Shown here: in pieces, positions 22,262 through 33,318 of the stretch | Position numbering within the stretch: position 1 is the stretch's first letter | Layout of the letters: every line of letters begins with the position of its first letter | Origin: Tetragonia tetragonoides | Taxonomy: Eukaryota; Streptophyta; Magnoliopsida; Caryophyllales; Aizoaceae | Assembly: GCA_038025085.1 (NCBI GenBank) | Contig: CM076140.1 | Location: 20,647,501-20,711,500 of the forward strand | Length of the DNA stretch: 64,000 nt | Direction of reading: 5' to 3' | Program-made: the position numbers and the translations under genes | The notes under the pieces: model-generated | The model's database searches: none | The model's input: only the letters and a program-made list of their open reading frames with translations | Told to the model about the DNA's origin: nothing

Positions 22262-22500
22262 TTCTATGCACAGCAAACGGAATGAAGTTCTTTCCAGCTA
22301 AACTTTATACTTTTAGAATTCATTCCCAAAGGGAAGATTTGCAGGCAATATCATTCATAAGCCGTCTTGAACATGACAAGACCACAATTCTAACATGAAT
22401 TGCGAATAATAATTTTAACACAAAATCAAACCCAACACTCACCTAAACCGAATTTGAATACTGTTTTGACCAAATTGTTTCATATAAGTAGTAAGCATTT
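22262..22500. repeat. S1 copy of the serpin intron sequence
   Basis: It is a diverged relative of S4 intron sequence at about 48515-48700 and of 51103-51246. Shared words include CACAGCAAAC, GAATTCATTC and CAAGACCACAAT. It supports duplication of whole serpin genes, introns included. Confidence 0.6.
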
Positions 22501-23174
22501 TAACAGCCATCCAAAATCAATATAACAAAACTAGAGAGAGAGAAATTAAAGTAACATACTTTGTTGACCAAATCGACTTGACTAGAAGCAGCTTTGTAGA
22601 CATCATTAACGACCAGTTTAAAAGTGGGCTTAAGAGGGAGGGTTTGTTCAAGCGAAAGCCCATTCACGAAGCTCAGCTTTGGGCCACCGTATGGGCTTCC
22701 ATCGGCGAAAACGAAAGAGATAAGTTCCGATGAAAGGTTGTTAAGAATTAAGATCATGGGAGGATTTTGATTTGAGGAAAGAGAGTAACTGTTCACGAGT
22801 CGGGCCACCGGACCCAGCGGCCATAAGGCTGAGGATCACATGGATTGATAACGGTGAGAAGACTAAGTTTTTGCCCTTGGACTCTGTTGATGATACGTGG
22901 CCAAAGAGGGTCAAGGAGACGTCTGTTTGGTCGTTGATCAGTTGACGGAGGTCCATCGTAAGTCAGCGGAGGGTCACTTGTGGTAGAAAGGTAGAAGGAG
23001 AAAAAGAGGGAGGGAAAGGGTTTAAGGAAAAGGAAGAGGGATCGCAAGGTTTGCACTGGGAGATTGAAATCGAAAACATCATCTACAGCGTTTTTGGAGC
23101 TTCTCATGGACGGATGGCCCACTAGGCCCGGTCCGTTTGACATTGAAAATGAGCGGATTTGGAGGGGCAGCAAT

Positions 23175-23901
23175 AAGACCTGGCAAATGGGTCAATTGGA
23201 TCGGTTTTGGGTTAGGTTAATTTTGGTTCGGGTCTAATTGGGTCGATTTATACTCGGGTACGGGTTGGGTTCGGTTCGGATTGTACTTCGGGTTTATTCG
23301 GATTTATATCTTTTCGGGTCATCTCGGGTCAGTTCATACGGGTCGAGTTAATACCGGATCGGTTTTTGTTTGAAAAGTCCGTTACTTTTTGGTCGGGTAA
23401 AAATCAATTTGTGTCATTTCGGATCGGGTTCGAATACAGGTTCGATCCGAATTGTCAGGTCAATTTCGGATCACCCTATATTTTGAGCCTCCATTCTCAA
23501 ATTTTCAGTCAAATCACCAAATTAGGTTAACACTAAGTAAGGTTTAGTGTATAATCTTTGAATTCTTTGATAAAAAATAATTATTTCCATTAAATAATAG
23601 CGTTTAACCAATTTCAGGTTCGATTTATTTTGGTGTCGGGTCATATTCGATTTGGGTCGGTTTGAATTGGTTTGCTTTTAGTTCGGATCAAATCGGTTTC
23701 GGCTGTGAACGGATCGGTTTCGATTCGATTTGGGTCAGATCCGAATACGGTTCATCGTCGGGTCAATTACATTTCAATTTCGGTTCGGATCATTTCGGAT
23801 AATCGGTTCTAAATCGGATTGCCACTAATTGGGTAAATTCGGTTACGGTTTCGGGTCAATCGGGTCGGGTAATCGGTTTCGGGTCAAGACTGCCAGGTCT
23901 A
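23175..23901. mobile_element. GGGTCGG-rich element, copy 1
   Basis: Imperfect terminal inverted repeats (AAGACCTGGCAAAT and TGCCAGGTCTA) enclose a run of TCGGGT, TTCGGAT and GGTTCGG words. The flanks GGCAGCAAT (23166-23174) and GGCAGCATG (23902-23910) are a decayed 9-bp target duplication. A 9-bp target suggests Mutator-type MITEs. Related copies lie at 25650, 49891, 62481 and 63256. No coding capacity. Confidence 0.65.
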
Positions 23902-23911
23902 GGCAGCATGT

Positions 23912-24257
23912 GTGTTCTGTGGACTTAGTCCATCGTGGACCAAGTAGTTTTGAGGGGTGATTACAGGTGAAGTAGGGGGTGACTCCAGGTAAAGTAGGGG
24001 GTGACTTCAGGTGAAGTAATTTTGAGGGGTGTCTCCAGGTGAAGTAGGGGGTGGCTCCAGGTAAAGTAGGGGGGTGGCTCCAGGTGAAGTAGGAGTGGTG
24101 CCAACTGCCAAGTATAAATTTGAGGGGTGGTGCCAAGCATAAATTTGAGGGGTGACTCTTGGTGAAGTAGGGGTGACTCCAATTTTAGAGGGGGGTGGCT
24201 CTAGGTGAAGTAGGGGGTGACTCTAAGTATTGGTCTACCATGGACTAAGTCCACACA
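23912..24257. repeat. inverted-repeat element with minisatellite core, a
   Basis: The ends read GTGGACTTAGTCCATCGTGG on the left and, inverted, CCATGGACTAAGTCCACAC on the right. The core is a tandem array of GTGACTCCAGGTGAAGTAGG and GGTGGCTCCAGGTGAAG words. ORFs on the minus strand are a by-product of the repeat. Confidence 0.65.
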
Positions 24258-24283
24258 AGTCTTTATAAGCATGTCTTGTGTGG

Positions 24284-24649
24284 ACTTAGTCCACCGTGGA
24301 TCAAGTAATTTTGAGGGGTGACTCCAGATAAAGTAGGGGGTGGCTCCACTATTAGAGGGGTGGCTCCAGGTGAAGTATAAGGTGACTCCACTATTAGAGG
24401 GCTGACACCAAGTATAAATTTGATGGGTGATTCCAGGTAAAGTAGGGGGTGGCTCCACTATTAGAAAGGTGGCGCCAAGTATAAATTTGAGGGGTGACTC
24501 CAAGTGAAGTAGGGGGTGGCTCCATGTGAAGTATGGAGTGGCTCCACAATTAGAGCGGTGGCTCCAAGTAAAGTATGGGATGTCTCCACTATTAGAAGGG
24601 TGACTCCAGATGAAATATTGGTGCACCATAGATTAAGTCCACACAAGTT
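24284..24649. repeat. inverted-repeat element with minisatellite core, b
   Basis: The ends are CTTGTGTGGACTTAGTCCAC and the complement-like ACCATAGATTAAGTCCACAC, with the same core words as 23912-24257 plus GGTGGCTCCACTATTAGAG. It is adjacent to element a and of the same family. Confidence 0.65.
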
Positions 24650-24732
24650 TTTGTAGTTTTAATTTAATTAATCAATTAAATGTTTTTATTATTAACCTTA
24701 AGTTCAGAAAAGAGCAAAACTAAATCCACTTA

Positions 24733-24977
24733 GGGTGCGTTTGATAGAGCTGAACTTACCAGAACTAAACTGAACTAAATTCCACATTACTAAACTGAAC
24801 ACTATTGAACTGAACTGGACACAACTGAACTGAATTGAAAACAACTTGATATAACAGACAAAAAATATGATTCAGAACTCAGCACTAGTGAACTGAACTG
24901 AACATCATTTAACTGAATTTCAAATCACTGAATTGAACTGAACTGAACTGACCGTGTAAGCTCTATCAAACGCACCC
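24733..24977. mobile_element. Tourist-like MITE (GGGTGCGTTTGATAGAGCT TIRs)
   Basis: Perfect 19-bp terminal inverted repeats at 24733-24751 and 24959-24977, with TTA duplicated at 24730-24732 and 24978-24980. The interior is made of GAACTGAACTGAA words. The size and TTA target fit a PIF/Harbinger MITE. Confidence 0.9.
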
Positions 24978-24980
24978 TTA

Positions 24981-25640
24981 ATATTGGAGCGCAAATTGTT
25001 GTTGAGATTCGAGGGGTTTAGATAGTTGTGTAAATCCAATGAATTTTATCCTAAAGAAAATAAATTTGTTACTAAAAATAATAAAATTCAGATAGGTTCA
25101 TTTTTTTGTGTGGAGAATGTTTCATTTTATTTAATGAACGTGTTATTTTGTGGGTTTTAATTTTTTAGCCACAATATGATTTTATTCAAAGCATAGTCAC
25201 ACAAGCCACAACTATACTGTGGATTCGGGATATAGGCAAAAAGATTTGGTGTTGGGGCATTTCAAGTGGTTAAGAGTATGCCTAGGTTAAGAGTGAGGCC
25301 CAAGGCACATTAGGTAGCAAATATTCGTAGCAAATTTGTGTTGTATTTTAATACTCCATGTCTTAGCGTACATGTTAATATTACTTTTAGAGATGTGTTG
25401 TGGTCGAATATTTCAAAATCAGTTCATGATGATATGTGTCAATGAAAAGATTTCAACATATATTTTCAAATGAGTCCGACAATAAATATATTTTGAACAA
25501 GCTTTAAAATAGTTAAAGATCAAATTGAACAAAATCAAATAAGTTTGCTTCAGTTCGATTTTTTTTATGTGAAAAAAAAGACCCTAATTAAGTCTAGATT
25601 AAAACAAGTTATTGTTCTTAGAAAAAAACAAGAGCCAACT
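24981..25640. other. intergenic DNA downstream of S2
   Basis: AT-rich; no gene or repeat was recognised. Confidence 0.45.
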
Positions 25641-25649
25641 GTTTACCGT

Positions 25650-26291
25650 AGAGGTGTCAAACAGGTCGGTTAGGTCGGGTTCGGGTTCGGTCACTTTCGG
25701 TCGGGTCATTTAACAGATCGGATCGTTTCATTTTCGGGTTTACAAAAGTTTGTTCATACTCAATGTGTTCGGGTTCGGATCGACCCAACGGGTTGAACAC
25801 TTAATTTTTTAATTTGGTTTTAACTGCATAATTAATTTTATTTTCAACTTTAAAATAAAACATTGTCATACTATACTGATATTAGACATAAAAGACATGG
25901 TTCTAATCTACATGAAAAATATTTCGTAAGATTTTCACCTGTTATTGGGTTTTGACTAATGCAAAAGAAGTATAAAAATCCTCATAAGTAATAAAAATAA
26001 CTCTTATTTAAGAGAAATATGAAATTACAAATGTAAAAGTTAATTGATATGTTAGAAATTTTGATATGATAAAGTCAATTGTCATCCACTTTTTTCATGT
26101 TGAGGTGTTTTATTTTGAACGCCCCAATCCAACGGGTCGACCCAGAGCGGGTTCGGGTTTGACCCAATAAATGTCGATTTTTCGGGTTCGGTATGCATCG
26201 GGTTTTGAGTTGGAATTCTTTGTTCATGACCCAGACTTTTCGGATCGGTATGGGTCGAATTTTCGGGTCAGATCAAATTTTGACAGCTCTA
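25650..26291. mobile_element. GGGTCGG-rich element, copy 2
   Basis: A perfect 9-bp target duplication GTTTACCGT (25641-25649 and 26292-26300) flanks ends AGAGGTGTCAAAC and TTTTGACAGCTCTA. The interior has GGTCGGGTTCGGGTTCGG near both termini and an AT-rich middle. It lies just downstream of the S2 stop codon. Confidence 0.8.
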
Positions 26292-27000
26292 GTTTACCGT
26301 GTGCTTTACATTCAACAATGACACCCTACATGCTACAAGGCTATTTGCAACGGACCAAATCATGAAAGCAACAAAATCATGAACATCAGGTACTTCAATA
26401 CCTTTGAATAGATGATAAAAAATAAAAAAAATAATAAAAAACATCAGTATTTCTATCTCTTGAACCTTCTGTTTCAATAATCTTATAACAAAATTGACCA
26501 CATAAAAAACAGTTAAAAGAAATGGTTCATTAAGTCTCAAGAGGATTCATCACATGTCCAACAAATAGCACAACTCCAGTTACATCTTCTCTGATCAGGA
26601 ACATGAAGGGATGATCAGCCACAAAGTCCAGCTCGTCCTCCTCATCATCATCACAAGACCAAAAGACACAACAAGCAGCAGTAACAGCAGCAGCTTCCTT
26701 TCCTTCCTCGTTAACTTCAATAAAGGATTTCTGGTAGATGCTCGAAACCTGAAGCTGGTCTTGAACCATGGGTGAGTCTACCATCTCGGTGAGGCCACCC
26801 CCCAAGAATGGCTATTTCACTCCTAAATCCATCAGAGCATTTGAAACTTCAAATCCAAATGAAATCTTGAACCTTGGAAGCCTAAAATCACCTACCTTAA
26901 CCTTTTCGAATGGAAGGTGTTTATTTAGAAAACCAGATTCAGAACATACTTTCTCTACCAAGGCTGGAAGTCCGTCTTTGGCTTTTGGAAGAAAAAAGTA

Positions 27001-27267
27001 TTGGGAAATAATATTCTGATATATTTCATTGTATATTATTGATTTTATCTTCTTTGATTACCTTCTGTAATCTTTGATGGTATATTTTATCTTCCTAGAT
27101 TGCCTCCTGTAATCTTTTATTCTTAGGTAGATTGATTCTTTTATTTTGTTACCTTATTTATAGGATTAGATTATTTAGTTACCTTACTTGTAGGTTTCTC
27201 TATTTGTATAAATATTGTCCTCTGTAAATGAATTACTTAAGCTTTTCAAACACTCTCATCACTTATA
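27001..27267 (+). repeat. 5' LTR of copia B
   Basis: About 267 bp, ending CACTTATA just before the primer-binding site. The expected TG...CA termini are not intact, and TTGGGAAATAATATTC at the start looks like a trimmed TGTTGGGAAA end. Confidence 0.65.
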
Positions 27268-27311
27268 TGGTATCAGAGCATTACTGATCCAACCTCCCAC
27301 CTTTATTTGCC

Positions 27312-28648
27312 ATGGCTGAACCCGGACCCATGCCATACCCAACAAAAACGAACCCGACAAACCTATTATTCTCATTCAGTTCAACAACGTCACTAAACTT
27401 ACCTCGACAAACTACACCACATCTTGGCTTCCCCAAATTAAATCTATTCTCCTTGGCTATGATCTCTACCACTTTGTTGATGACACCACACCACCACATG
27501 TCGCCACCCTCACCAAAACTGATGGAAACACCACTCCAAACCCAGCCTTTCTCACATGGAAACGCCAAGACCAACTCCTCCTTGGTGCTCTTCTTGGTAC
27601 TCTTACCCCCTCTGTTGGTTCCCTTGTTTGTCACGCTTCAAGCACTGCACAAGCATGACAAACCTTGGCTAAAACCTTTGCCAACCCCACTCGGGGTCAT
27701 ATTCTCCAAATCAAAGCCAACCTTCAAAACATCACCACAATCACCCAAACAATTACTGATTACATGCAATCTATTAAAGCATGTACCGACAAACTAGCTG
27801 CCATGAACAAACCCATGGATCATGAAGACATTATTGCAAAAATTCTTAAAGGCCTTGACTATGACAAATACAAACCCATTAACGACACCGTTAATGGTCG
27901 TGATAACCCAATCACTTTTGAAGAACTACATGAAAAACTCCTCAACTATGAACTCACCCACCCAACCATCGCTTCCAACCCAAATCCAAATCCGGACTTT
28001 CCCCCATCCGTCCTCGCTGCCCACAAACGACCCTTCACTCGCCACTCCACCCCCTCACACAACACCTACTCCGCACCTGCCCCCTCCACCAACACTACCA
28101 ACCAACCACCACTCAAGCCCTTTCTCGGCAAGTGTCAATGGTGTCGTACCCAAGGTCACGTGCTTTCCCAATGTCCCGAATTTCACAAACTGTTTCCGCA
28201 CATCGCTGTCCCACCCCCACCCCGCATAAATCGAGTACCAAACCCAACCCGTTACTCCCCTCGCGCCCACGTTGCACAAACCACCCAATCCTCACTCAAC
28301 CCCACATGGCTTCTTGACAGTGGTGCAAGTCACCTCGTCACAAATGACTTAGCTAACCTCTCTCTTCATGCCCCATATGATGGAACCGATGAACTCATTA
28401 TTGGTGACGACTCTACACTCCCCATCTCTCACATTGGTTCTTTCTCTCTCCCTACTTCCTCTAAACCCTTACACTTTCTCAATGTCTTATATGTACCTTC
28501 TGTCTCCCGTAATATTATTTTTGTATCTCAACTATGTGAAGATAATGATATTTGTGTTGCTTTCTTACGTTCCTTTTTCACTATGAAGGAACTTCAAACC
28601 TGTCATACACTCCTCCACGGTCAACCTAGAGGTGGCACCTATAATTAG
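27312..28648 (+). pseudogene. copia B gag-protease
   Basis: The gag start MAEPGPMPYPTK (27312) is in another frame from the body, so there is a frameshift near 27340-27350. A TGA at about 27657-27659 replaces the Trp expected in STAQAWQTLAKTF. The zinc knuckle CQWCRTQGHVLSQC and protease motif WLLDSGASHLVTND are intact further on. The style resembles Ale/Retrofit copia elements; that lineage call is tentative. TAG at 28646-28648 ends the frame. Confidence 0.8.
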
Positions 28649-29785
28649 ACCCCGCCATACCCTCTCCTTTTCACCAGCACAACCACCAACTACCATGAAT
28701 GACATCACAAATTGGGACACCCAGCACCTCCAATTCTTCGTCAACTCCAAGCACAATTTTCCCTTCCCATCTATAATTTATCTTCTCCTAGTCACTGTAA
28801 TTCTTGTTTGATCAATAAAAGCAGTAAACTCCCCTTTGCTCAATCAACAGTTACATACTCCTTTGGATATCAGTTTTTAGTGATGTGTGGACCTCTCCTG
28901 TATATTCCCATGATAATTACAAATACTATGTTGTTTTTGTGGATCATTTCACTAAATATATGTGGTTTTATCCTCTCAAACAAAAATCTGACACCTTCAC
29001 TACCTTCTCCCGTTTTAGAGCCTTGGTGGAAAAATACTTTAACAAACCCATATTACACCTTTTCTCTGACAATGGAGGTGAATATATTAAACTCACACCC
29101 CATCTCCTTGACAATGGCATCACTCATCTCACCACTCCTCCTCACACCTCGGAACACAATGGCTATGCCGAACGACGTCATCTGAAACTGGCCTCTCCCT
29201 TCTCTCTCATGCCAAACTCCCACTCAAATATTTGACTCATGCATTCTCCACTGCCACTTATCTTATCCATCGAATGCCCACTCTCACCCTCTCTCATACA
29301 TCTCCCTTTGCCAAATTATTCAGCAAACAACCCAATTACACCAAACTCCGTTGCTTTGGGTGTCTTTACTACCCATGGCTTCGTCGTCCCTACAACTCTC
29401 ACAAACTACAAAACCGCTCCACCCTATGTGTGTTTCTTGGGTACTCCTCCACACAAAGTGCATACTATTGTCTGGATCCCACCACAAACCACCTCTATGT
29501 ATCTTATCATGTTTGCTTCGTTGAATACTCCTTCCCCTATCCCAACCTCATCAACACTCACAACGAATCACCCACCTCCCTCTCCAGCGACGCGTGGTGT
29601 TCCCCTCCTCTTCCCCGCTCGTGATTCTACTTATTCTCAACCTCTCTTCTGAGACTCATCCTCCCAGTACACCTATCACCCCTGATCTCCCACCACTACA
29701 CAGCTCACCTGCACTCAATACACCCCAGCACCAGCCCTTGACCTCTTCAACCAACACCCAAAACTCGTCCCTGCCTTCCACACAA
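28649..29785 (+). pseudogene. copia B integrase, degenerate
   Basis: HKLGHPAPPIL and CNSCLINK are the zinc-binding GAG-pre-integrase. The integrase core follows after a frameshift near 28885 with VDHFTKYMWFYPL, FSDNGGEYI and NGYAERRH. Another shift near 29183 precedes ATYLIHRMP and LRCFGCLYYPW. A Pro/Ser/Thr-rich linker is cut at 29785, before the reverse transcriptase. Confidence 0.82.
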
Positions 29786-30102
29786 CATAGAAAATCTACA
29801 CTTGTCTTGTCCTCGATTGTAAGGTAGACGGAGTACTTTGAAGTCATTGAAATCTCTGATGAATTGTTCGGCCTCACTAGTCATAAAAGGCACCTTAACT
29901 AAGGTACTATCAAGAAGATGGAAGTCATATTCTTCTGTGTTAGACGCATCAAACTTCTCACACCATGATCCCTTGAAGTAAAGGCATTAGCAAAGATGAG
30001 CCTGGTTTCATTATGAACGGAATCAGGAGGTAGTACTTCTTTAATAAGGCCGCTTGTTTGCTTTTCAGCCCATGAGTTCACTTCAGAGGCCACTTCAGCT
30101 GC

Positions 30103-31323
30103 CTTCACATCCAAAAGAAACACCAATGTCAAGTGATGATTATGTAAATTACAATACTTTGCAGAATTAGTTAGCCAAGAACAAAGTCTTAGCTTATCTT
30201 TAGCGTTCACATAATGAATGCATAGAAAGAAAAGAACAAGAGCCAGAATGAAATAAAGATAGAAGCCAAGGCTATATTGAAGACCATATTCATATACAAA
30301 CCATATTCTCGAATCATGAATGGCAATACTGGAAAGGGAACGACAATTGAGCTAGATACAAAATTTATACATGTACAGAGTACTATGCAATGGTACTGTA
30401 GCTTTCTCCCACCTTACCAGGAAAGATCATCACCAGGATTATTTGTAACCCTCTTAACCCTGCAGCAATTTTGTGCATTATAACAATAACCAGAATGACA
30501 TGATTATTGGTTAGATACACTTTCAATTTAAGGCAAACTAGTTTATAAATTTGGTTTTAGCTAATACAATCTTTTTCTTCTTACTTTATTCTTTCTAAGG
30601 GCATCTCAAAACAAATCCATATTTATATTCACACAAAGTCTGAAAGTGCAACGCTTATGGTAGTCACACAAAGCCAATTAGAGTATTCCAAGCATTTAAC
30701 AACAATGCACCTAGACCTAGTACAAGAAGTTTCTACATTATATATATGCAATGGCTATGAAATAGGAGTATTGGAAAAAAATATTCAATATTTACTCTTT
30801 ATAATCCTAGCTAGCAGGCAGCACATCATAAGTATGGAATTTGACAATCAAGTTTCATATATTTGTAGCCCATATTCCGGCCTGCGATTTACTACAATGC
30901 AGAAACACGTATTAGGCCATATTCTCTTCCCCTTCCTATTACTAAACGTATCTGCACAAAATTGAATTTATTTTTACTCAATATACAATAAAGAGAATCT
31001 TGTACTATGCAATAAAAAGAATCAAAACTGTTCTATGTTTTACCAAAGTTGACTTATTTTTATCAAAGTGGGCTTATTTTTACGGAACTGAAAACTTTGA
31101 AGAGAACATGACCTTAGTTTATTACCCAAATTTGTAATATGAAGTAGCATTATTTGAAACATTGAACCAACACCTATATTCTAAAGCAGGGTAAATCCTT
31201 CCCTAACTCAACCATCCCAAACATTACAACAAGTAGAACAATTTACAAAACTTGGGTAGAATTCAAAATTTTTACTGCATAGTAAATTATCATTAGCAAT
31301 TGAACAAGCAAGAGAGAGGTGAG
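30103..31323 (-). other. S2 intron, distal part
   Basis: Non-coding AT-rich intron between the AG acceptor at 30103 and copia C. No other element was recognised. Confidence 0.6.
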
Positions 31324-31328
31324 TGGTG

Positions 31329-31511
31329 TGAAAACATAATTAATTAGGATAGTGATTTTGGTGAAGCAAATAATTCTTGACCCTTTACATTACTTGGCAA
31401 AGTATTTATATACAGCATTTACATAGCTTCTCCAATAATCTAGATATTCGAGTAAACTAGATATTAAACACGTGATAAATATGTGACTAATATTTACATA
31501 ATATCACAACA
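31329..31511 (-). repeat. 3' LTR of copia C
   Basis: 183 bp, TGAAAACATAATT...CACAACA on the plus strand, next to the purine tract. Confidence 0.88.
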
Positions 31512-31575
31512 CTCCCCCTCAAGTTGAAGCATGAAGGTCACGAATGCCCAACTTGCGTAGGACAAACTGAAATTG

Positions 31576-33154
31576 TTACTTGCCAAGGGCCTTGGTAAAT
31601 ATATCAGCAACTTGTAGAGCGGAGCGTACATGTGAGGTAGAGATAAAACCCTTCTGAATCTGCTCACGAACATAATGACAATCAATTTCAATGTGCTTTG
31701 TTCGTTCATGAAAGACTGGATTAGCGGCAATATATAAGGCTGCTTGACTGTCACAGAAAAGTCGCGTGGGACGTGAAAGAGGAACACCCAAAGAACGTAG
31801 TAAGGATTTAAGCCACACAAGCTCACAAGAAGTGGTAGCCATAGCGCGGTATTCTGCTTCCGCGGAGTAACGAGAAACAGTGTGTTGATTCTTTGTTTTC
31901 CATGAAATAGGAAAATGACCAAGCATAATAAAGTAACCAGTTAAAGATCGACGAGTCAAAGGACAACTGCCCCAATCAGAATCGCAAAAGGCATAAAGCT
32001 GAAAATCATTAGAGGCAGGAAGAAATATGCCTTGACCCGAATTACCCTTCAAGTAGCGCAAGACACGCAGGGCTGCATCCATATGTTCCTGGCGAGGGGC
32101 CTGCATGAATTGAGCCAGAATATGAACTGCATAACAAAGATCTGGATAAGTAAAGGTAAGGTAAATGAGTCGACCCACAATGCGCCGATAATGTTCGGGA
32201 TCATCAACAAGTGGACCACTGGCCAGACCAAGCTTATGATTTTTGTTCGATGGGGAACTCAACGGGTTTTGCACCCAAAACACCATATTCAGTAAGAATA
32301 TCGAGAGTGTATTTTCCTTGGCTTAGTACCATGCCCTCAAGCCCTCGAGCTACTTCAATTCCCAAAAAATATTTGAGAGGACCCAAGTCCTTCATATGAA
32401 AACAGCGATGCAAGTATTGTTTAAATTCAGTGACAGCATCGACATTATTGCCTGTGAGTATTAGATCATCAACATAAACAAGAACATGTAAAGTGACACC
32501 TCCTTTGTTAAAGGTGAATAGGGAATGATCTGCATGAGACTGAAGAAAGCCAAAGGCACGGAGGGCAGAGGCTAATTTGGCAAACCAATTACGAGGTGCT
32601 TGGCGCAATCCATATAATGATTTTCGAAGACGACATACCTTATCTGGATGAGAAGTCTGAAAACCGGGAGGAAGTTTCATGTATACTTCTTCATGAAGGT
32701 CACCATGAAGGAAAGCGTTGTGAACATCCATTTGGTGGATTTCCCACCCTCGTGCTATAGCAACTGCAAGAAAAGTGCGAACAATCACCATCTTTGCAAC
32801 TGGACCAAAAGTTTCAAAGTAGTCAATCCCTTCAACTTGATTATTCCCAAGAACAACAAGACGAGCTTTTAAACGCTCGATGGTGCCATCAGAGTTATAT
32901 TTGGTCTTGTAGACCCATTTACAACCAACAGCTTTCTTCCCAGGAGGAAGATCCTCAATTGTCCATGTTCCGTTGCGCTCCAAAGCATCTATCTCAGCAG
33001 ACATGGCAGCACGCCAACCAGGATCATGGACGACTTCTTTATAGGATGTGGGATCAGACCCTATTGTGATAGCTGCAAGAAATGCTTTGTGTGCCTTAGA
33101 AAATTTAGTACAATTCACATAATTAGCTATGGGATAAGGCGTACCTGAGGACAC
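31576..33154 (-). pseudogene. copia C reverse transcriptase-RNase H
   Basis: RT (32234-33154) has WRAAMSAEIDAL, CKWVYKTKYNSDG, AFLHGDLHEEVYM, LYGLRQAPR and an intact YVDDLILTG active site. A frameshift at about 32240-32285 moves into the RNase H frame (31576-32286), which has AFCDSDWGSC, SRYSAEAEYRA, FCDSQAALYIA and a C-terminus LQVADIFTKAL. Catalytic residues are conserved. The frameshift is the only obvious lesion in this part. Confidence 0.9.
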
Positions 33155-33318
33155 AGAAGGAGAAGATGAAATGGGAGAGGGGTCAACAGAGAATGCCGTG
33201 TTGCATATATAATCCTGTAATCAAGTGGAGGGCCTCCGTATACGTTGCCCACGACCAAGAATACTGCCCGATTGAACCATAGGTGGGTCATGAGAAGAAG
33301 TCTCACCACTAGAAGTCA

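Larger units (their letters stand above)
20672..22956 (-). pseudogene. serpin S1, truncated pseudogene
   Basis: Exon 1 is at 22560-22956, starting [20 protein letters not shown]. The serpin core words [20 protein letters not shown] are followed by a frameshift at about 22740-22745, between SSHDLNS and LSSELISF. The donor GTATGT starts at 22559. Exon 2 begins at 21025 after an AG acceptor ([15 protein letters not shown]) and reads well to HAKDGL at about 20673. It then breaks into unrelated sequence, so the reactive-centre loop and the C-terminal half are missing. Plant serpins are soluble suicide-type protease inhibitors of about 390 residues, and without the loop this copy cannot inhibit. 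The phase-0 intron lies between the usual NK and ADEVASE positions, as in S4. Confidence 0.92.
27001..29785 (+). mobile_element. Copia B: 3'-truncated copia element in S2 exon 2
   Basis: It begins with a degraded LTR (27001-27267), followed directly by TGGTATCAGAGCA, the classic initiator-Met tRNA primer site, at 27268. Gag, protease and integrase follow. Reverse transcriptase, RNase H, the purine tract and the 3' LTR are missing. Host serpin sequence stops at AAAAAAGTA (27000) and resumes exactly at CATAGAAAAT (29786); S4 reads GTACATAGAAAA through the same spot. A deletion therefore ended at or within the target duplication. Confidence 0.82.

Noticed and set aside
23843..24646. Minus-strand frames with repeated YFTWSHP-like words
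   Set aside because: They follow the minisatellite units; stops and frames change with unit number.
28055..28317. Overlapping small frames antisense and in alternate frame to copia B gag
   Set aside because: They are shadows of the gag frame carrying the zinc knuckle.
30277..30965. Two plus-strand frames in the S2 intron
   Set aside because: They show no recognisable domain, have AT-rich composition, and lie antisense inside an intron.
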